Origin: Artemisia argyi
Lineage: Eukaryota; Streptophyta; Magnoliopsida; Asterales; Asteraceae
Direction: 5' to 3'
Length of the DNA: 64,000 nt
Assembly: GCA_030686995.1 (NCBI GenBank)
Contig: CM060692.1
Span: 16,473,465-16,537,464, forward strand
Position 1 is the first letter of the stretch. Every line of letters starts with the position of its first letter. A program made the position numbers and the translations under genes. This document shows, piece by piece, positions 12,127 through 24,270 of the stretch. The notes beneath the pieces are model-generated. The model was not told the origin of the DNA. It did not search any database and was given only the letters and a program-made list of their open reading frames with translations.

Positions 12127-12340
12127 GGTTTTTGTTAATCACAACCCATAGGGTTGTTTTTAAACATACCTTAATTAAAAAATTTGTATTAAATGAAGTA
12201 GCATATTCTATAATTATACATATTTTTTCATTTAAAACATGGAATGTGATGTTAAACATGGAGTGTTTAGTGCTTATTTAATGCAAAATTTTTAATTAAT
12301 ATGTTTAAATACAACCTCATAGGTTGTGGTTAACAAACCC
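12127..12340. mobile_element. Mutator-type MITE with 9-bp target duplication
   Basis: The 214-bp unit begins ggtttttgttaatcacaacc and ends with a close inverted copy (reverse complement gggtttgttaaccacaacc). Inverted similarity continues for about 65 bp. TAATTTTTA flanks both sides (12118-12126 and 12341-12349). A 9-bp duplication with long inverted repeats fits Mutator-like elements. Confidence 0.85.
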
Positions 12341-12349
12341 TAATTTTTA

Positions 12350-14920
12350 ATAGGTTTGCTATGAGTGGTCCTCGATTATTTTCTATTTCTTTTGTTTGTA
12401 TACGTTTTTTCTTTTCTTTTTTTGAACTATTTTGTTGGTATACACGAACCATGACATTTTCTTGTGGGGGTGGAACCCATCTATCCCGCCTCCATTGCAC
12501 TTTTTTGCACCTATTAGAAAATCAAGGCAGACTTAGGATCAAATGAGAAAAAAACTTAAAATGAGAAAAATGAGAAATATCTATAATTATACATTTGAGA
12601 TGTATCGACTTAAATTAGATGTATCCCTAATTTTTTAGATGCACTATAATATATTTTCTAGCAAAAAATTAGATGCACATATATATATATTAGATGCATT
12701 TCATCAAGTTAGAAAAATCCAATACATTTTTCGTCATCTGCGGGTCAAATTTGTTGTTAGTACTACTTTGCATCGTATACATTTTGGGTGGCGACATATG
12801 CCACCATCTCCAACACCGCTCCATTAAACACTTGACCATCACGCAATTACATAAAATTTTTATGGTCAATTGTTCCTCCGAATCATTACACAAAAGGGCA
12901 TATTATGGAAGTGAGAATAATCCCTCCATAGGTCAATTATTGTCTCGTAAGCACACTTTCTCAATTAACCCATAAAGGTTAAATTTGTGAGATCACATCA
13001 ATATTAAGAGTTATAACATTACTTTACTGACTTTATATTCTACGACTCGATGAATATATAAATTTTTCGTTTTAAAATTATTGTTTTCACATATAAAACA
13101 CGAATTTTAATAAATGTGAGACAATAACACTCTTTAACTACGATTATTTATAAAATGAAGGTGCACTTTCCAAACAGATGGAATTTGAAGGTGCACTTTC
13201 CAAGAAGATGGATGCGAACGTATTTGCTGTAGTTGAAGCACTCATATAGATAATCAGTTTCATCAGCATGAGGTCCGTGGATATTACATTATTCTTAGTT
13301 CTACTTCTAATTTGTTCTTGCATATCAATAACGTGTCACATGTTGACTTTTGTGATTGGGAAGATGTTCAGATGTTTCACAATAGGTTATCAAGTGTTCT
13401 ATGCATATGTTCTTTTTTACTTATTTACTAATATCGATATCCATATGTGATATTTGTTTTAGAATAAAGCAAACTTAATACCTCTCTCTGAAAATTTAAT
13501 CTTGAATGTGTTGGTTTTTATATCTAAAATATATTTTTCCTTGAAGTTACCAAATAATTATGCCTGGTTTTTCTATGTTTCAGGTTCAAACACTATTGAT
13601 TGTGATTTATAGCATCTACAATGAATCAAGTTATGTAAAGTTTTTTACTACTCTAAAAAGCCTTTTTGAAAGGGTTTTTTGCATTGCATCAAAAGCTTTT
13701 TGAAAAGCTTTTCTAAAATGACTTGGTAAACTTCAAGTCTTTTCTCCAACCTTTACTCATTAAATGTATTTATGCATTAAATGCATCAACTCTTTGTTTG
13801 CACTAATACTTTTATTTTGATAATGATTTGAATGTCAAAAACTTCTAACTATGATTATTTCTAGGAAATATATTTGAGAATCAATCTTTTCTTGTACTAA
13901 TACTTTTATTTCCAGTTAAGAGTTTTAGTACTGTTGTAGACACGATCAACCGGCTAGAGGCAGAAAAATAGAAGTCAAGTGGGTTGGATAAATGCTAAAA
14001 TGACATAAATGTTTGGAATGAGTATTTGTTGATCATGAAACAACATTTGTCGAACTTGGAGACTTTGGTTGACAGAATCTATCTCTGAAATAGGGGAGTT
14101 ACATGTTAGACTTGTGGTAATAAGCGTCCTGGGATGCGTCATCATGGCACAGTAGAACTCGCATGTGCAACATGGATAATAAGTCAATGGAAAACATCGT
14201 CGCATGTTGGTTTGTTTCTATAAAAGCCAATATTCTCACACGACCAACTATACCTGGCTAGAGTCAAGAGCAAGAAAGCCTTGGAGGTTCTTCGTTTGGA
14301 CAAAGACGACAACTACACAAAGCGTAGCAAGAAAGCCTTGGAGGTTCTTCATTTGGACAAAGACGACAACTACACAAAGCGTAGTTTACAAAGAAGTTTT
14401 ATTTCGTATTTGAATAAGCAACAGAAATTTGTATTAAAAAACAACTTCATTATCTTTTTTATAGTATTACACGATTGCTTTACTTACATTTAAAATTTGA
14501 CATCTTTTTGTGAAAGCCATGGTTTCTTTTCTTCACATGTTGATGATGATGTTCAAGTTTAATCACATTTTGGTTTTTAACCGGTTGTCAATTTCAATAT
14601 ATTTGGCATGGTATACCAATTGTTGATGAATGGCGTACACCATTTTGTCATATAGATTACGTACATTAGTATTTCATACACATTTCTCATAATTGCAAGT
14701 TTGCTTCTTTTATGTACTCAACACTAATCTGCTTTATTTCGTACATCATTAAGGACCATTCACTTTATTTGTTCTCATACTTTTCATTGTTCTTTATACA
14801 TATATTGCATGAAAACCTTTTTTTTTCAATATTGTGCTTAAGATATTTTGCGCCATTCATAATTTATTACATAATAATCTTATATAAACCCCATAAGTCT
14901 CAAATAATATCACACATGTC
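12350..14920. other. No confident gene
   Basis: AT-rich DNA with scattered short frames that look random. An 8-nt-plus phrase aaggtgcactttccaa is doubled near 13160-13203. The only protein-like tract is the 57-bp duplication at 14269. The pogo, Helitron or LTR signals seen elsewhere are absent. Confidence 0.45.
14269..14382 (+). repeat. 57-bp in-frame tandem duplication
   Basis: Two units of 19 codons each read SKKALEVLRLDKDDNYTKR and then the same with one change, R to H. The period is a multiple of three and only one base differs. The surrounding frame is short (about 70 codons), so I cannot assign a protein. Confidence 0.75.
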
Positions 14921-14926
14921 TTTAAT

Positions 14927-14981
14927 GAGACTTGAACTCACAACCTCTTGGTTATTGGGCCACTCACATACAACTCGGCCA
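14927..14981 (-). mobile_element. tRNA-derived SINE head
   Basis: On the minus strand TGGCCGAGTTG (A-box-like, 14981-14971) is followed by GGTTGTGAGTTCAAGTCTC (B-box-like, 14945-14927), at tRNA-like spacing. No CCA end or cloverleaf fit was tested. This matches the head of plant tRNA-derived SINEs rather than a functional tRNA. Confidence 0.5.
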
Positions 14982-15180
14982 AAGGCCTTTTGTAGAGATT
15001 GAACATATAAACCTGCAATTGTTCATATGTTTCAGGTCCTTTAACAAAAGGAGTTTTTGCGCATCAGTTGAGGTGTATGTTGTATGTTCAATCAACAACT
15101 TCATGGAGAAGGATTTTAGACAGGTTAGTAAAAAAAATTATATAGTTTCTATATCATCCTACTTCATGGAGATATACTAC

Positions 15181-15402
15181 GGCTATGTTTGGCGTAAAGC
15201 TTTTTGGAGCTTTTTGGGGCGATGAGCGGTGAGCAATGAGCTTTTTTATTTTTAGTGTTCATTTGGCATGAGAGCTGTGAGCTTTGCTATTTTTTTTTTA
15301 GGAAAACTCATTTTTCCAATGCTTCTTTATGAAGCAGTGAGCAGCTGCTCACAGCTCACAGCTCACAGCTACTGGTCACAGCTAATTTTGTCAAACATAG
15401 CC
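15181..15402. mobile_element. hAT-like MITE, 222 bp
   Basis: The left end ggctatgtttggcgtaaagc pairs with the right end, whose reverse complement is ggctatgtttgacaaaatta. The interior is rich in gagc/gctc words, with a triple cagctca. The flanking 8-mers tatactac and tatatttg match only partly, so the hAT assignment rests on the terminal sequence and size. Confidence 0.6.
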
Positions 15403-15729
15403 TATATTTGTGGTGTTTGCTATAATACGTGATGGAAACCAAGCATATGTTTGATATTTTGTAACCTTAAAATGCCTTGATCTCCAATTGTCCTATATAT
15501 TAGAAACTATCTATTTTCTTGATTTTTAATTTGGCAACCACTTGCTTTAGCTGCATGATCAAGGAGTTTTACATTTGATCCGATAAGATTGAAAGTTTGT
15601 GGAGAATTTATGCTATTACAACTTTAAGAAAGAATATGGTCTTTCTTTTTTTTCCCTCTAATTAGGTACTTTATTAGATGTTTTTCATCATAATAATTAT
15701 TCATTTGATATGTTTTAAAATAGAACTAG

Positions 15730-15900
15730 GTTGTGCAAGAAGCCATACAAACCGTAAAATTTGTGAAGCTGTTGAGAGTTATCAAAGAATCAAGAATTTG
15801 TTACATATTGAGACTTTGTTATGACATGGAAGGAAACTACACCGATGAAGCCACTAACATTCTATGGGAAGTGTTGCATAAGTTTAAACATATTTTTTAG
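15730..15900 (+). pseudogene. Terminal-exon-like open frame, unidentified
   Basis: After an AG at 15728-15729, 56 sense codons run to a TAG at 15898-15900. The frame reads VVQEAIQTVKFVKLLRVI at its start and includes CYDMEGNYTDEATNILWEV. A second exon-like block (about 15037-15123, between an AG and a GT) reads PLTKGVFAHQLRCMLYV. I do not recognise the protein. A Helitron-type 3' end lies 180 bp downstream, so a captured gene fragment is possible. Confidence 0.3.
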
Positions 15901-16049
15901 TATTCATTCAATGTTTTGTAATTCTTTTTTTTCTTCTTTTTATTTATTTGTGTAACTCATTTTATACTTTCATGATTTCTTTTTTTGTGTTTGTTATGAC
16001 ACAATCAAATATAAATACTCTTATAATATTCACTAAAATGATTTCATTG

Positions 16050-16084
16050 AGCTAGCCCGCCCATCAGGCGGGTCTTGAAGCTAG
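16050..16084 (+). mobile_element. Helitron 3' terminus
   Basis: A perfect 6-bp GC stem CCCGCC/GGCGGG (16056-16061 with 16067-16072, 5-nt loop) is followed after 8 nt by CTAG (16081-16084) and then T. This is the hairpin-plus-CTRR ending of Helitrons with the expected 3' T flank. The matching 5' TC end was not identified, so the size is unknown. Confidence 0.7.
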
Positions 16085-16676
16085 TATAATTTATATCCAC
16101 TAAACTCTTTTTTTAAATGAACAACTATTTTTGGACAAGCTAAAACAAATTTTGAGACACTGAGTACAAATAAAACTTAGAGTAAAATACATCGTTCGTC
16201 CTTGAACTTGTATCTTAAAAACACACTGAGTCCTTCACAAAAATTTAATTCACTGAAGTCTCTACTGTTCACTTTTTGCATCATCCAAGGTCTCTTTTGA
16301 CTAACTTCCGCCAGTCAACGTCTGTTAACTTCCAAACGTGTGTTTTAGGTGAGGGCATGATGGTCTTTTTATTGAGACGAAAATTTTCTCTCATTTAATG
16401 TCCTGTGTTTCACGCCCCATCAATTTCCAGCCATGATAATAATCTAAGTAGTAAGAACTTGAAAATTTTAAATGTTTCGTCCTTGTGGTTTAACGAAAAT
16501 CACACTTATTATCCATATTCGATTTTAATTACATCATTGGTACCTAATTTTTAAACTAATTGCATTAATAGTGCTTATTTTAAAAAATAGGGATCAAATG
16601 AAATAATCTATAGTTTTTTATTACACGGATAGTCCTTATTTTTCAGAATACGGACTATCAATGAAATAGTTTGAGA

Positions 16677-16677
<1 letters not shown>

Positions 16678-16752
<75 letters not shown>
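16678..16752. repeat. (ATA)n microsatellite, about 25 units
   Basis: An uninterrupted ata/aat trinucleotide run. It creates a false poly-isoleucine frame on the minus strand. Confidence 0.98.
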
Positions 16753-16753
<1 letters not shown>

Positions 16754-19700
16754 GTTTATTTAATTCAGAAGCGAAACGACGCCGTTTAGCGTCGATATAT
16801 TTTTCCCACCGTTTTTTTTCCCGCCAAAGAGAGGCCCAGGTGGTTAGCCTATTCAGCCCAATGTTTGCTTCATGATATTGATGATCCAGCCCAGTAATTT
16901 GTTTGATGATATATCTGATTTTCACACAATGATAAACCTAGAACATTATCATGAATTCTACACACACATACAGCCGCTCAAATCATATTATCAAAAACTA
17001 TAATCGATATACACGGATTGGATGCATCCAACCACCACATCTGAACCGCCACCCCATACCCCTACCAACGAGGCAGAGGTGAGTCATCGAGGATGGGATG
17101 TGCTGTCAGGAAGTGAGCGGAGGTATTTTTTAGACTTTTTTTTTTTTTTTTTTAATATTTGGTTGAAACCGTGTGTTAATTGATATGCTTTTTTTCCTTT
17201 TTTTTGGTGATATCTGCTTTTGGTAGGCTTAATAGGTTTTAGAAACTTTGGTGCTTTTGATGATTTTTGTTGTTGGTGAGTTTAGACAAACTGATCCTAA
17301 GAAGCACTTCCTAATAAGTTGGAAACAAAAAAAATTTGACTGACCAAAACTAATCCAAACAGTCCTACTAGACAACTTTAAGCTGTTGCACAAGTGAAAA
17401 TACTAAAAGCTAATGTCTGATAAGCTGTAACAGAGAAAGATAAGCTGGAAAAGAACTTATAAAATCAATTTTCAAAGATTTTTTAACAGTTTAGACCTTA
17501 TAAATAAGCACTTATAATCTCACAGATGGGAAACTTAGGCAAATTTTGATTTTCAAAACAGTCTAACATTCCTAATTGCAGCCACAAAATAAGCACTCAA
17601 ATAAGCTCTATATCCCTAAATAAGCAAACACAGATCAAGCTTATACTTCTAACTATTTGTACTCCAAATTTCAAAATTATCCGTCGTATATAAAGTTTTC
17701 CAAGTTTCAAGTGTTCTCGCTTAATCAAGTTTAAGGTTTATGCTAATGTAACAGCATATGTTTCATGTGAATTCTTAGTCTAACTTGAAGTTCCATGAAA
17801 ACGCAGGTTGTCCAATCGTGAGTTCAGTTTGTTGGTCACAACAGGAAACCAATCTTGCCGTTTGTACTACCTGTGGCGATGTCCAGACATTGTTATTAAC
17901 AACTACGGATATAACAGATTATATTTGTATTAAATTTCTTTCATAAATGGGATATGTTACGTTGTAAAAAAGTGACAACACTGGAAGGGCACTTGCTGCA
18001 TTTTTGTTGCAGTTGTGCTGTCTATATGGTCTGTAGTGCAGGTCCAAACCGTTTGCTTCAGGTATCTTAAAAAGTTTTAGTGATGTGTTCAAGAATCCGA
18101 GAAAATCCTCACCCGAATGGCAATACATGTAAGTTTTAAACAAAATTTCCCTTGGTTGTTTATATTTTATTTATGATAATATTGTAATCATATATCTCAT
18201 GCAATGGTATGCAAGTTGCTTATACACACAAATAAAAGACATACGAAGTATTTATCTATTTAGGTAATTGACGTGCTGACATCAAAAGTTTGTTGTTGCA
18301 GCAGCACATACTACTACCTAAATCCTGAAATTGTAGATACTGAGAACTGGAGGAGATAGTAAGTATGTAAGGAATCATACAACAACCACAACACTAAAAA
18401 CATATTCTATCGCTATATGAAGCTAACATAGAATAGGCAACCAGGTACAACCAGGTGTTGGGTCTGCTGGTAATTCTAGGTACACATCCGCAACGATACA
18501 GTGATATAGAACGAGAGAAATAGTGAAACCAAGTAACGATTGACAAGCTGCTACGAGAAAATCCACAAAATCAGGAGGTACGTCGAAACATGTTTTAGTA
18601 TATATTAAGCCTAATGTCTCATAAAACCAACTTTGTTTTGCGATTTATCTAGGTTTGTGCTTATCGGTACTAAAACCGAAACATGGTAATCGGTTTTGAG
18701 TGTTGCCCAGATGTGTGTGATTTTTTTTAGGTAACGCCTTTTTTGGTTTCATCATTTAATATTTTCATGTTCATTATTTCTTTTAATTATGTTAATCATA
18801 TAAAGGTGTGTACACTAGCGACCATAGGTATGGTGATATTTTTTGTCTGGTTACTTTCCAAATCACTTTGTTTTCCTATTTGTATTTTGTAACAAGCACT
18901 TTCCAAATCGTTTTGCAAACTTTTTCATTTTATTGCATTTGAAAGTGCCATGCCAACACAGGAAGTCATGGTCGGTCGATGCAATAGAAGCAAGTTACAC
19001 CGAACTATACAAGACCCGATCAGGATGATTGAAGATAAACTTACTCATTTACAAATGGATTTGTGTATAGGTATTAAGCACTCTCACTAATGTATTTGTT
19101 ACTCAAATGGAACCTTTATTGCTTATTTGAACTACCCTGCAGTGTACAACCAAAGCATCCTGCACCGGACATGGCAGGCGACATGATAAAGTACCCTTAT
19201 CCTTCACAGAGTTTTACTTGAAGGCTTGCAAAGAACAAAGAGCAGTACCATTTGCAGAAGTAGCAACAATAACAACAATAGAAGCAACAGATCAACTTTG
19301 AATGCTCAAAAGGTAATTTCACCGTCCAGTTATATTTTAAGGTGAACAATGTAGCACTGGAAATGATTTGCTAGATTTAACATATGGAATTAGCATATTG
19401 GATATTTCGGGGTTGCATGTTTCAGCAAAATGAATCTTATGTCAGTAGTTGCTGCCTTTACCATATCTTCGTAATCAGGCCCCTAGCAAATTTTCGTCAT
19501 TTAGGAGTACTTAACAGTTAAACATAAGGATTAGTTTGGTGTACCAATGTACTGCAAATATACTCTCCTATGAGTTAACTACATCATTTGATTACTATAT
19601 ATGGTCTCAAATCCTTTGCTCCTAAATTAGAGGATACTAGATTATTCATGTAGGTTTAAAATTATAAAGTAGTTGCAGTTAAAGGGTTGCTGTTATTCGT

Positions 19701-19995
19701 ATGAATGAGTGTTCGGGTTATCTTATTTTGTTCCTTTCCTTAAAGGATTAAAGGTCTTAATATAGTTTTCTAAAGATATTGTTTTATTGATGATGGTTTA
19801 ATATTCATTTACATTTTTAGCACTACGTGATTTTTTCTGTTACACAACAGCAAGACAAATGAACACCTACCTTTTTCCTATCGGTCCTTTTTTTTAACAC
19901 AAAACGGCGGCAAACAGAACCCAAGCCCCACACCAGCACTAACGGGCTTGCAAGATACAAAAACAAAACAAAGAAAAAAAACGACCCACTTTCTA
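16753..19995. other. Intergenic, no gene supported
   Basis: The palindromic word aaacggcgtcg occurs near 16775-16787 (it recurs near 33183). A stretch at 17280-17640 is rich in ataagc/gcttat words, as in decayed hAT MITEs. Exon-like pieces near 17790-18130 and 18950-19315 do not join into a protein I recognise. A non-coding transcript cannot be excluded. Confidence 0.4.

Positions 19996-19998
<3 letters not shown>

Positions 19999-20046
<48 letters not shown>
19999..20046. repeat. Poly(A) tract of about 48 bp
   Basis: A pure A-run. Around it the phrase ctatgctaccattta and relatives occur three times (about 20090-20180). It could be the tail of a retroposon, but no target duplication was found. 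Confidence 0.9.
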
Positions 20047-20049
<3 letters not shown>

Positions 20050-21434
20050 CAGAGCCTCACACCAACACTAACTGCCTCAGCTAAATAGATATCTATACTA
20101 CCATTTACATGAGTTTCAAAGTCACTATCTATGCTACCATTTACCTATTCAAATCCAAATAGAGATCTATGCTACCATTTTAATTCTTATTACTTTCAAG
20201 CTTTTGGTGATGCTAAATAAAAGGCGTGCAGTTTTAAGTTTTAACTTTATGATATTGTTACAAATTTTGATTATACGTTACCTATACCGCATAAAAATAT
20301 GGCTAACATGGTTTTCATTTTTTTTCTTTATTTGCAGACAAGAACGGTTCGTCACTGAAATTGTTGTTGCAATATCTGAATTACGTGTGACCCATTGCGT
20401 CTGCACAACTTGCGTTTCATACTGGTCTCGAATTTATTCTCTTGCTTAAATATTGCAAAGGTGTTGGGTTCCAATATCGCACATACATACACAATTACAT
20501 TTATAGAAGCTGGAAACCAAAGTATGGTACTTACGTGTTTAGGTGATGAAATGGGGCTAAATTGGGTGTCTTTGGTGGTTGAAATGAGGGTTAACATGGT
20601 TCAATTTATGGACTGAAATAGGTGTGGGATTCAGGGCTAAGACGGGTCCGTTTGGGTGCTAAAATGGGGACTGCAGCAGGTGTTGAAATGGGCTGAAACG
20701 GGTATGTTTGTGTGGGTTTGCCCACATAAGCTTATACACCCAAAAGTAAGCTTAAACAAACACCATCTTCGTTTTTCTCAAGGCCTTTTTTTTTCTAGCT
20801 TATCTTTTTTACTTTGTACTTACTGACTTACTGTGACTCAAATATGCAAATAGGCTCAGAATCGTAATTATAAACCTGGAAAATCGGCTTCAGAAACTTT
20901 TTGCTTATAATAAACACTTCTTTGTTTCTCACTTGCATTTATCTTCTTGGTTTAAAACTTATTTCTAGATAAACAAGAGTTACCTTTTCCATAGTTTTGC
21001 TCACAAATTAATTTAGTGTCTGCAGAATATTGATATGTTAGATCAACGACAAAACCTTTTTCTCGGTGTCTCAAAGGTGTTGGGCTCCGCCTTGCAGTAT
21101 AATATGGTTATTCATATGGGTGTAATTCATGTAACACAACTAAAATAGCATCAAATATTTTATCAAGGGAATTTGTAGATAGTTTTTAAATTAATTTTAT
21201 GGCTATGACTTACGGTAAGCCATATTTGCATAGGCTCATGGTAATTCATATGGGCCTATAATTTGTGTCATGATTAACTTACTACGTAGTATATATTATG
21301 ACAGGGATAAATATTTGAAAGTGACTCGAACTATTGTGAGATAAAACGCCTATATGTTGCGTAAACAAAAGATAAGAAAAAAATGGCAAAAAAAAACAGG
21401 CCCGCCCGCAACACGGCGGCCCGTCGCCATTCTC

Positions 21435-21437
<3 letters not shown>
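20047..21437. other. Intergenic, no gene supported
   Basis: AT-rich text with a gggct/aaatggg-rich tract near 20540-20720 and words such as aagcttatacacccaaaagt that recall MITE ends. No element with paired ends could be defined. Confidence 0.4.

Positions 21438-21475
<38 letters not shown>
21438..21475. repeat. (AAT)n microsatellite
   Basis: About 12 units of taa/aat. It produces poly-Asn and poly-Tyr pseudo-frames on the two strands. Confidence 0.97.
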
Positions 21476-21476
<1 letters not shown>

Positions 21477-21539
21477 GAGTAAGTTTGGAGAATTCGATAT
21501 GGAGGCTTTGGGCATGCTTTCACATGTTAAGTCTATTTA

Positions 21540-21700
21540 TACTAGCCACTCCATTTAATCCATTCCATTGCCAACCAAACTTATTAAGGAATGGAATCTC
21601 GATTCTAAATTTTTTGAATCTGCAAACCAAACACTTTATGAAATGAAATAAGATTCCAATTCTATCAGAATTCTCAAGAATTCGCGAACCAAACATGGCC
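21540..21700. mobile_element. MITE fragment
   Basis: The segment ends aaccaaacatggcc, and an internal cluster of ccaaac/gaattc words (ccaaccaaac, gcaaaccaaac, gcgaaccaaac) is typical of Tourist/hAT MITEs. The opposite terminus was not found. Confidence 0.4.
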
Positions 21701-22281
21701 TTAGTCTAGTGTTATTTGAGTAGTATATATCAATTAAGAGGTTGTGGTTTTAAGCCCTGTCAAAAGTATTTGTGAGATGACGTGTAAAAAGACTAATATA
21801 TGTATGTGAAAAATTATCGAAAAAGAAAAACCACAACAAAACTCGAAAACTTTTTACGAAACATACATATAATACAGGGAGGATTAGCTTATTTCAGTAA
21901 GGAGTAATATTTTGATCCAATGAGCTTTGTATCAACATGAAAAATTCGATTTCTCCATTGCCAAAATTTTCCAATAAGTCATAAAAGATGGTGGAGTATT
22001 TCTGAAACACTTTTTGCATAACGTCAAAATGAGAGTTATTAATAAGATAATGTGCTTTGTATAAAGGCTGAAGAAGTCAACAGGCCTAAACATATATCAA
22101 ACACACTTTTTCCTTTTCTAGCTTTTTAAATTGTCACAATCATAAGTTTAAATTAAGCAAAAATTTTCTTGTTTATTCGATAAGTATAGAAGCAATTGCA
22201 TTATATTGTCATTTCACGCCATTATCAAATTTCTATAATTGATTGCTTAATATAAACTTACTTCTCAAATATTATAAGCTT
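21701..22281. repeat. Diverged repeat segment (copy 2) with SINE-like head
   Basis: It begins ttagtctagtg (A-box-like) and has gtggttttaagccctgtc (B-box-like) near 21744. It then follows the copy at 10487-12060 but without the Harbinger element. It is interrupted at 22281 by the large Mutator-like element, and the family sequence resumes after 25604 (cataagtcaataa, as in copy 1). Confidence 0.6.
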
Positions 22282-22559
22282 GAGGTGAGTTATTTTACAT
22301 ACTAAGTTTTTGTTACAAACTAAGGGACAAATCCCCACCATCCATCTAGTTTGATCTAATGGTGGGGATTAACCTAAGATTTAATAAGACAACCTAAGTC
22401 CATGTTTTTTTTCTTGTCCTTTTTGTCTATCTTATTTATTCATTTTTTTTTCCTTTTTTCTTTTCTTTCTTTTTTTATTCTTTTTTTTCTTTTTTTTTTC
22501 TAACTTCACGTTTTTTCTATAATTCAATTTTTTTTTTCTTTTTTTTTTGCGTTTTTTTT

Positions 22560-23185
22560 TACGTTTTTCATACATATTCGTCGGTTTTTTACGTTTTCGT
22601 CAATTTTCTTACGTTTTCGTTCGTTTTCATACATTTTCGTCCGTTTTCATACGTTTTCGTCTGTTTTCTTACGTTTTCGCTCGTTTTCATACGTTTTCGT
22701 CTATTTTCTTACGTTTTCACCCGTTTTCATACGTTTCGTCCATTTTAATGCGTTTTCGTCCGTTTTTATACGTTTTCGTCCGTTTTCTTACGTTTTCATC
22801 TGTTTTTGAATTTTTTTCATACGTTTTCGTCTGTTTTCTTACGTTTTCGCCCGTTTTCATACGTTTTCGTCCGTTTTCATATATATATATATATTCGTCC
22901 ATTTTCTTACGTTTTCATCTGTTTTTGAATTTTTTTCATACGTTTCGCCCGTTTTCATACGTTTTCGTCCGTTTTCATATATATTCGTCCGTTTTCTTAC
23001 GTTTTTGTCTATTTTCATACGTTTTCGTCCGTTTTCATATGTTTTCGTCCGTTTTCATACGTTTTCGTCCATTTTTATACGTTTTCGTCCATTTTTTTAC
23101 GTTTTCATATGGTTTCAATCTGTTTTCATTCATTTTCGTCCGTTTTCATTCATTTTTAAATGTTTTCAAACGTTTTCATACATTT
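22560..23185 (+). repeat. Left arm: 10-bp T-tract repeat array
   Basis: About 60 decamers of the form gttttcNtNc, mostly alternating gttttcatac and gttttcgtcc, in an almost constant 10-bp register. There is a short (ta)n interruption near 22880 and two copies of tgtttttgaatttttttcat. Confidence 0.95.
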
Positions 23186-24270
23186 CTGAATATCACAAGT
23201 GATATACTGTGATTATCAGAATATCACTTGTGATATTCAGAATATCGTGAGTGATATTGAATATCACTCGCGATATTCTGAATATCACAAGTGATTTTTA
23301 AAATTTTGTAACATGAAAATCACAAGTGATATTCAGAATATCGCAAGTGATATTCAAAATATTGCAAGTGATATCTGAATATCGCAAGTGATATTCTGAA
23401 TATCACAAGTGATTTTCAACAAATGTTCTGTGACATGAAAATCGCAAGTGATATTCAGAATATCGCAAGTGATATTCTGAATATCAAAAGTGATATTCTG
23501 AATATAAATCACAAGTGATATTCAGAATATTACAAGTGATTTCACGCTTTTTTTAATTCACGTTTTTTCAAAAGTGATATTTTGAATATCACTCTGAATA
23601 TCACAAGTGATATTCTGAATATCACAAGTGATTTTCAACAATTGTTCTGTAACATGAAATTCACAAGTGATATTCAGAAAATCACAAGTGATATTCTAAA
23701 TATTACAAGTGATATTCCGAATATCACAAGTGATTTTCAACTAATATTTTGTAACATGAAAATCACAAGTGATATTCTAAATATCACACGTGATTTTCAA
23801 CTAACGTTTTGTAACATGAATATCACTTGTAATTTTCTGAATATCACTTATGATATTCAGATTATCACTTGTGATTTTCATGTTACAAAACATTAGTTGA
23901 AAATCACTTGTGATATTCAGAAAATCACAAGTGATATTCAGAAAATCACAAGTGATATTCCGAATATCACAAGTGATGTTCAACTAATGTTTTGTAACAT
24001 GAAAATCACAAGTGATATTCTGAATATCAAAAGTGATATTCAGATAATTACAAGTGTTATTCAGAATATTATAAGTGATTTTCACTTTTTTTTTAATTCA
24101 CGTTTTTTTCACTTTCTTACGTTTTCTTCTGTTTTTGTTCGTTTTCATAGGTTTTCTTTCGTTTTCATACGTTTCTAAATATCACAATTGATATTATTAA
24201 TATCACAAGTGATATTTTGAATATCAAAGAAAATCACTTGTGATATTAAAAATATCAATTGTGATATTCA
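23186..24270. repeat. Core: array of 18-bp imperfect palindromes
   Basis: Several dozen copies of aatatcacaagtgatatt or its reverse complement aatatcacttgtgatatt (arms AATATCAC/GTGATATT around AA or TT), mostly joined by ctg or cag. A longer-order unit with ttttcaactaatgttttgta and acatgaaaatcac recurs about five times. Both orientations occur. The centre CAAGTG/CACTTG has E-box form (CANNTG). Confidence 0.93.

Noticed and set aside
14927..14981. A functional tRNA gene
   Set aside because: A- and B-box-like blocks are present but no cloverleaf arms or terminator were evident; a SINE head is the better reading.
16608..16925. 105-codon frame with a poly-Ile tract
   Set aside because: Created by the (ATA)n microsatellite.
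23186..24270. Regularly spaced palindromes resembling a CRISPR array
   Set aside because: No unique equal-length spacers, no cas genes, and the sequence is plant nuclear DNA inside a transposon.
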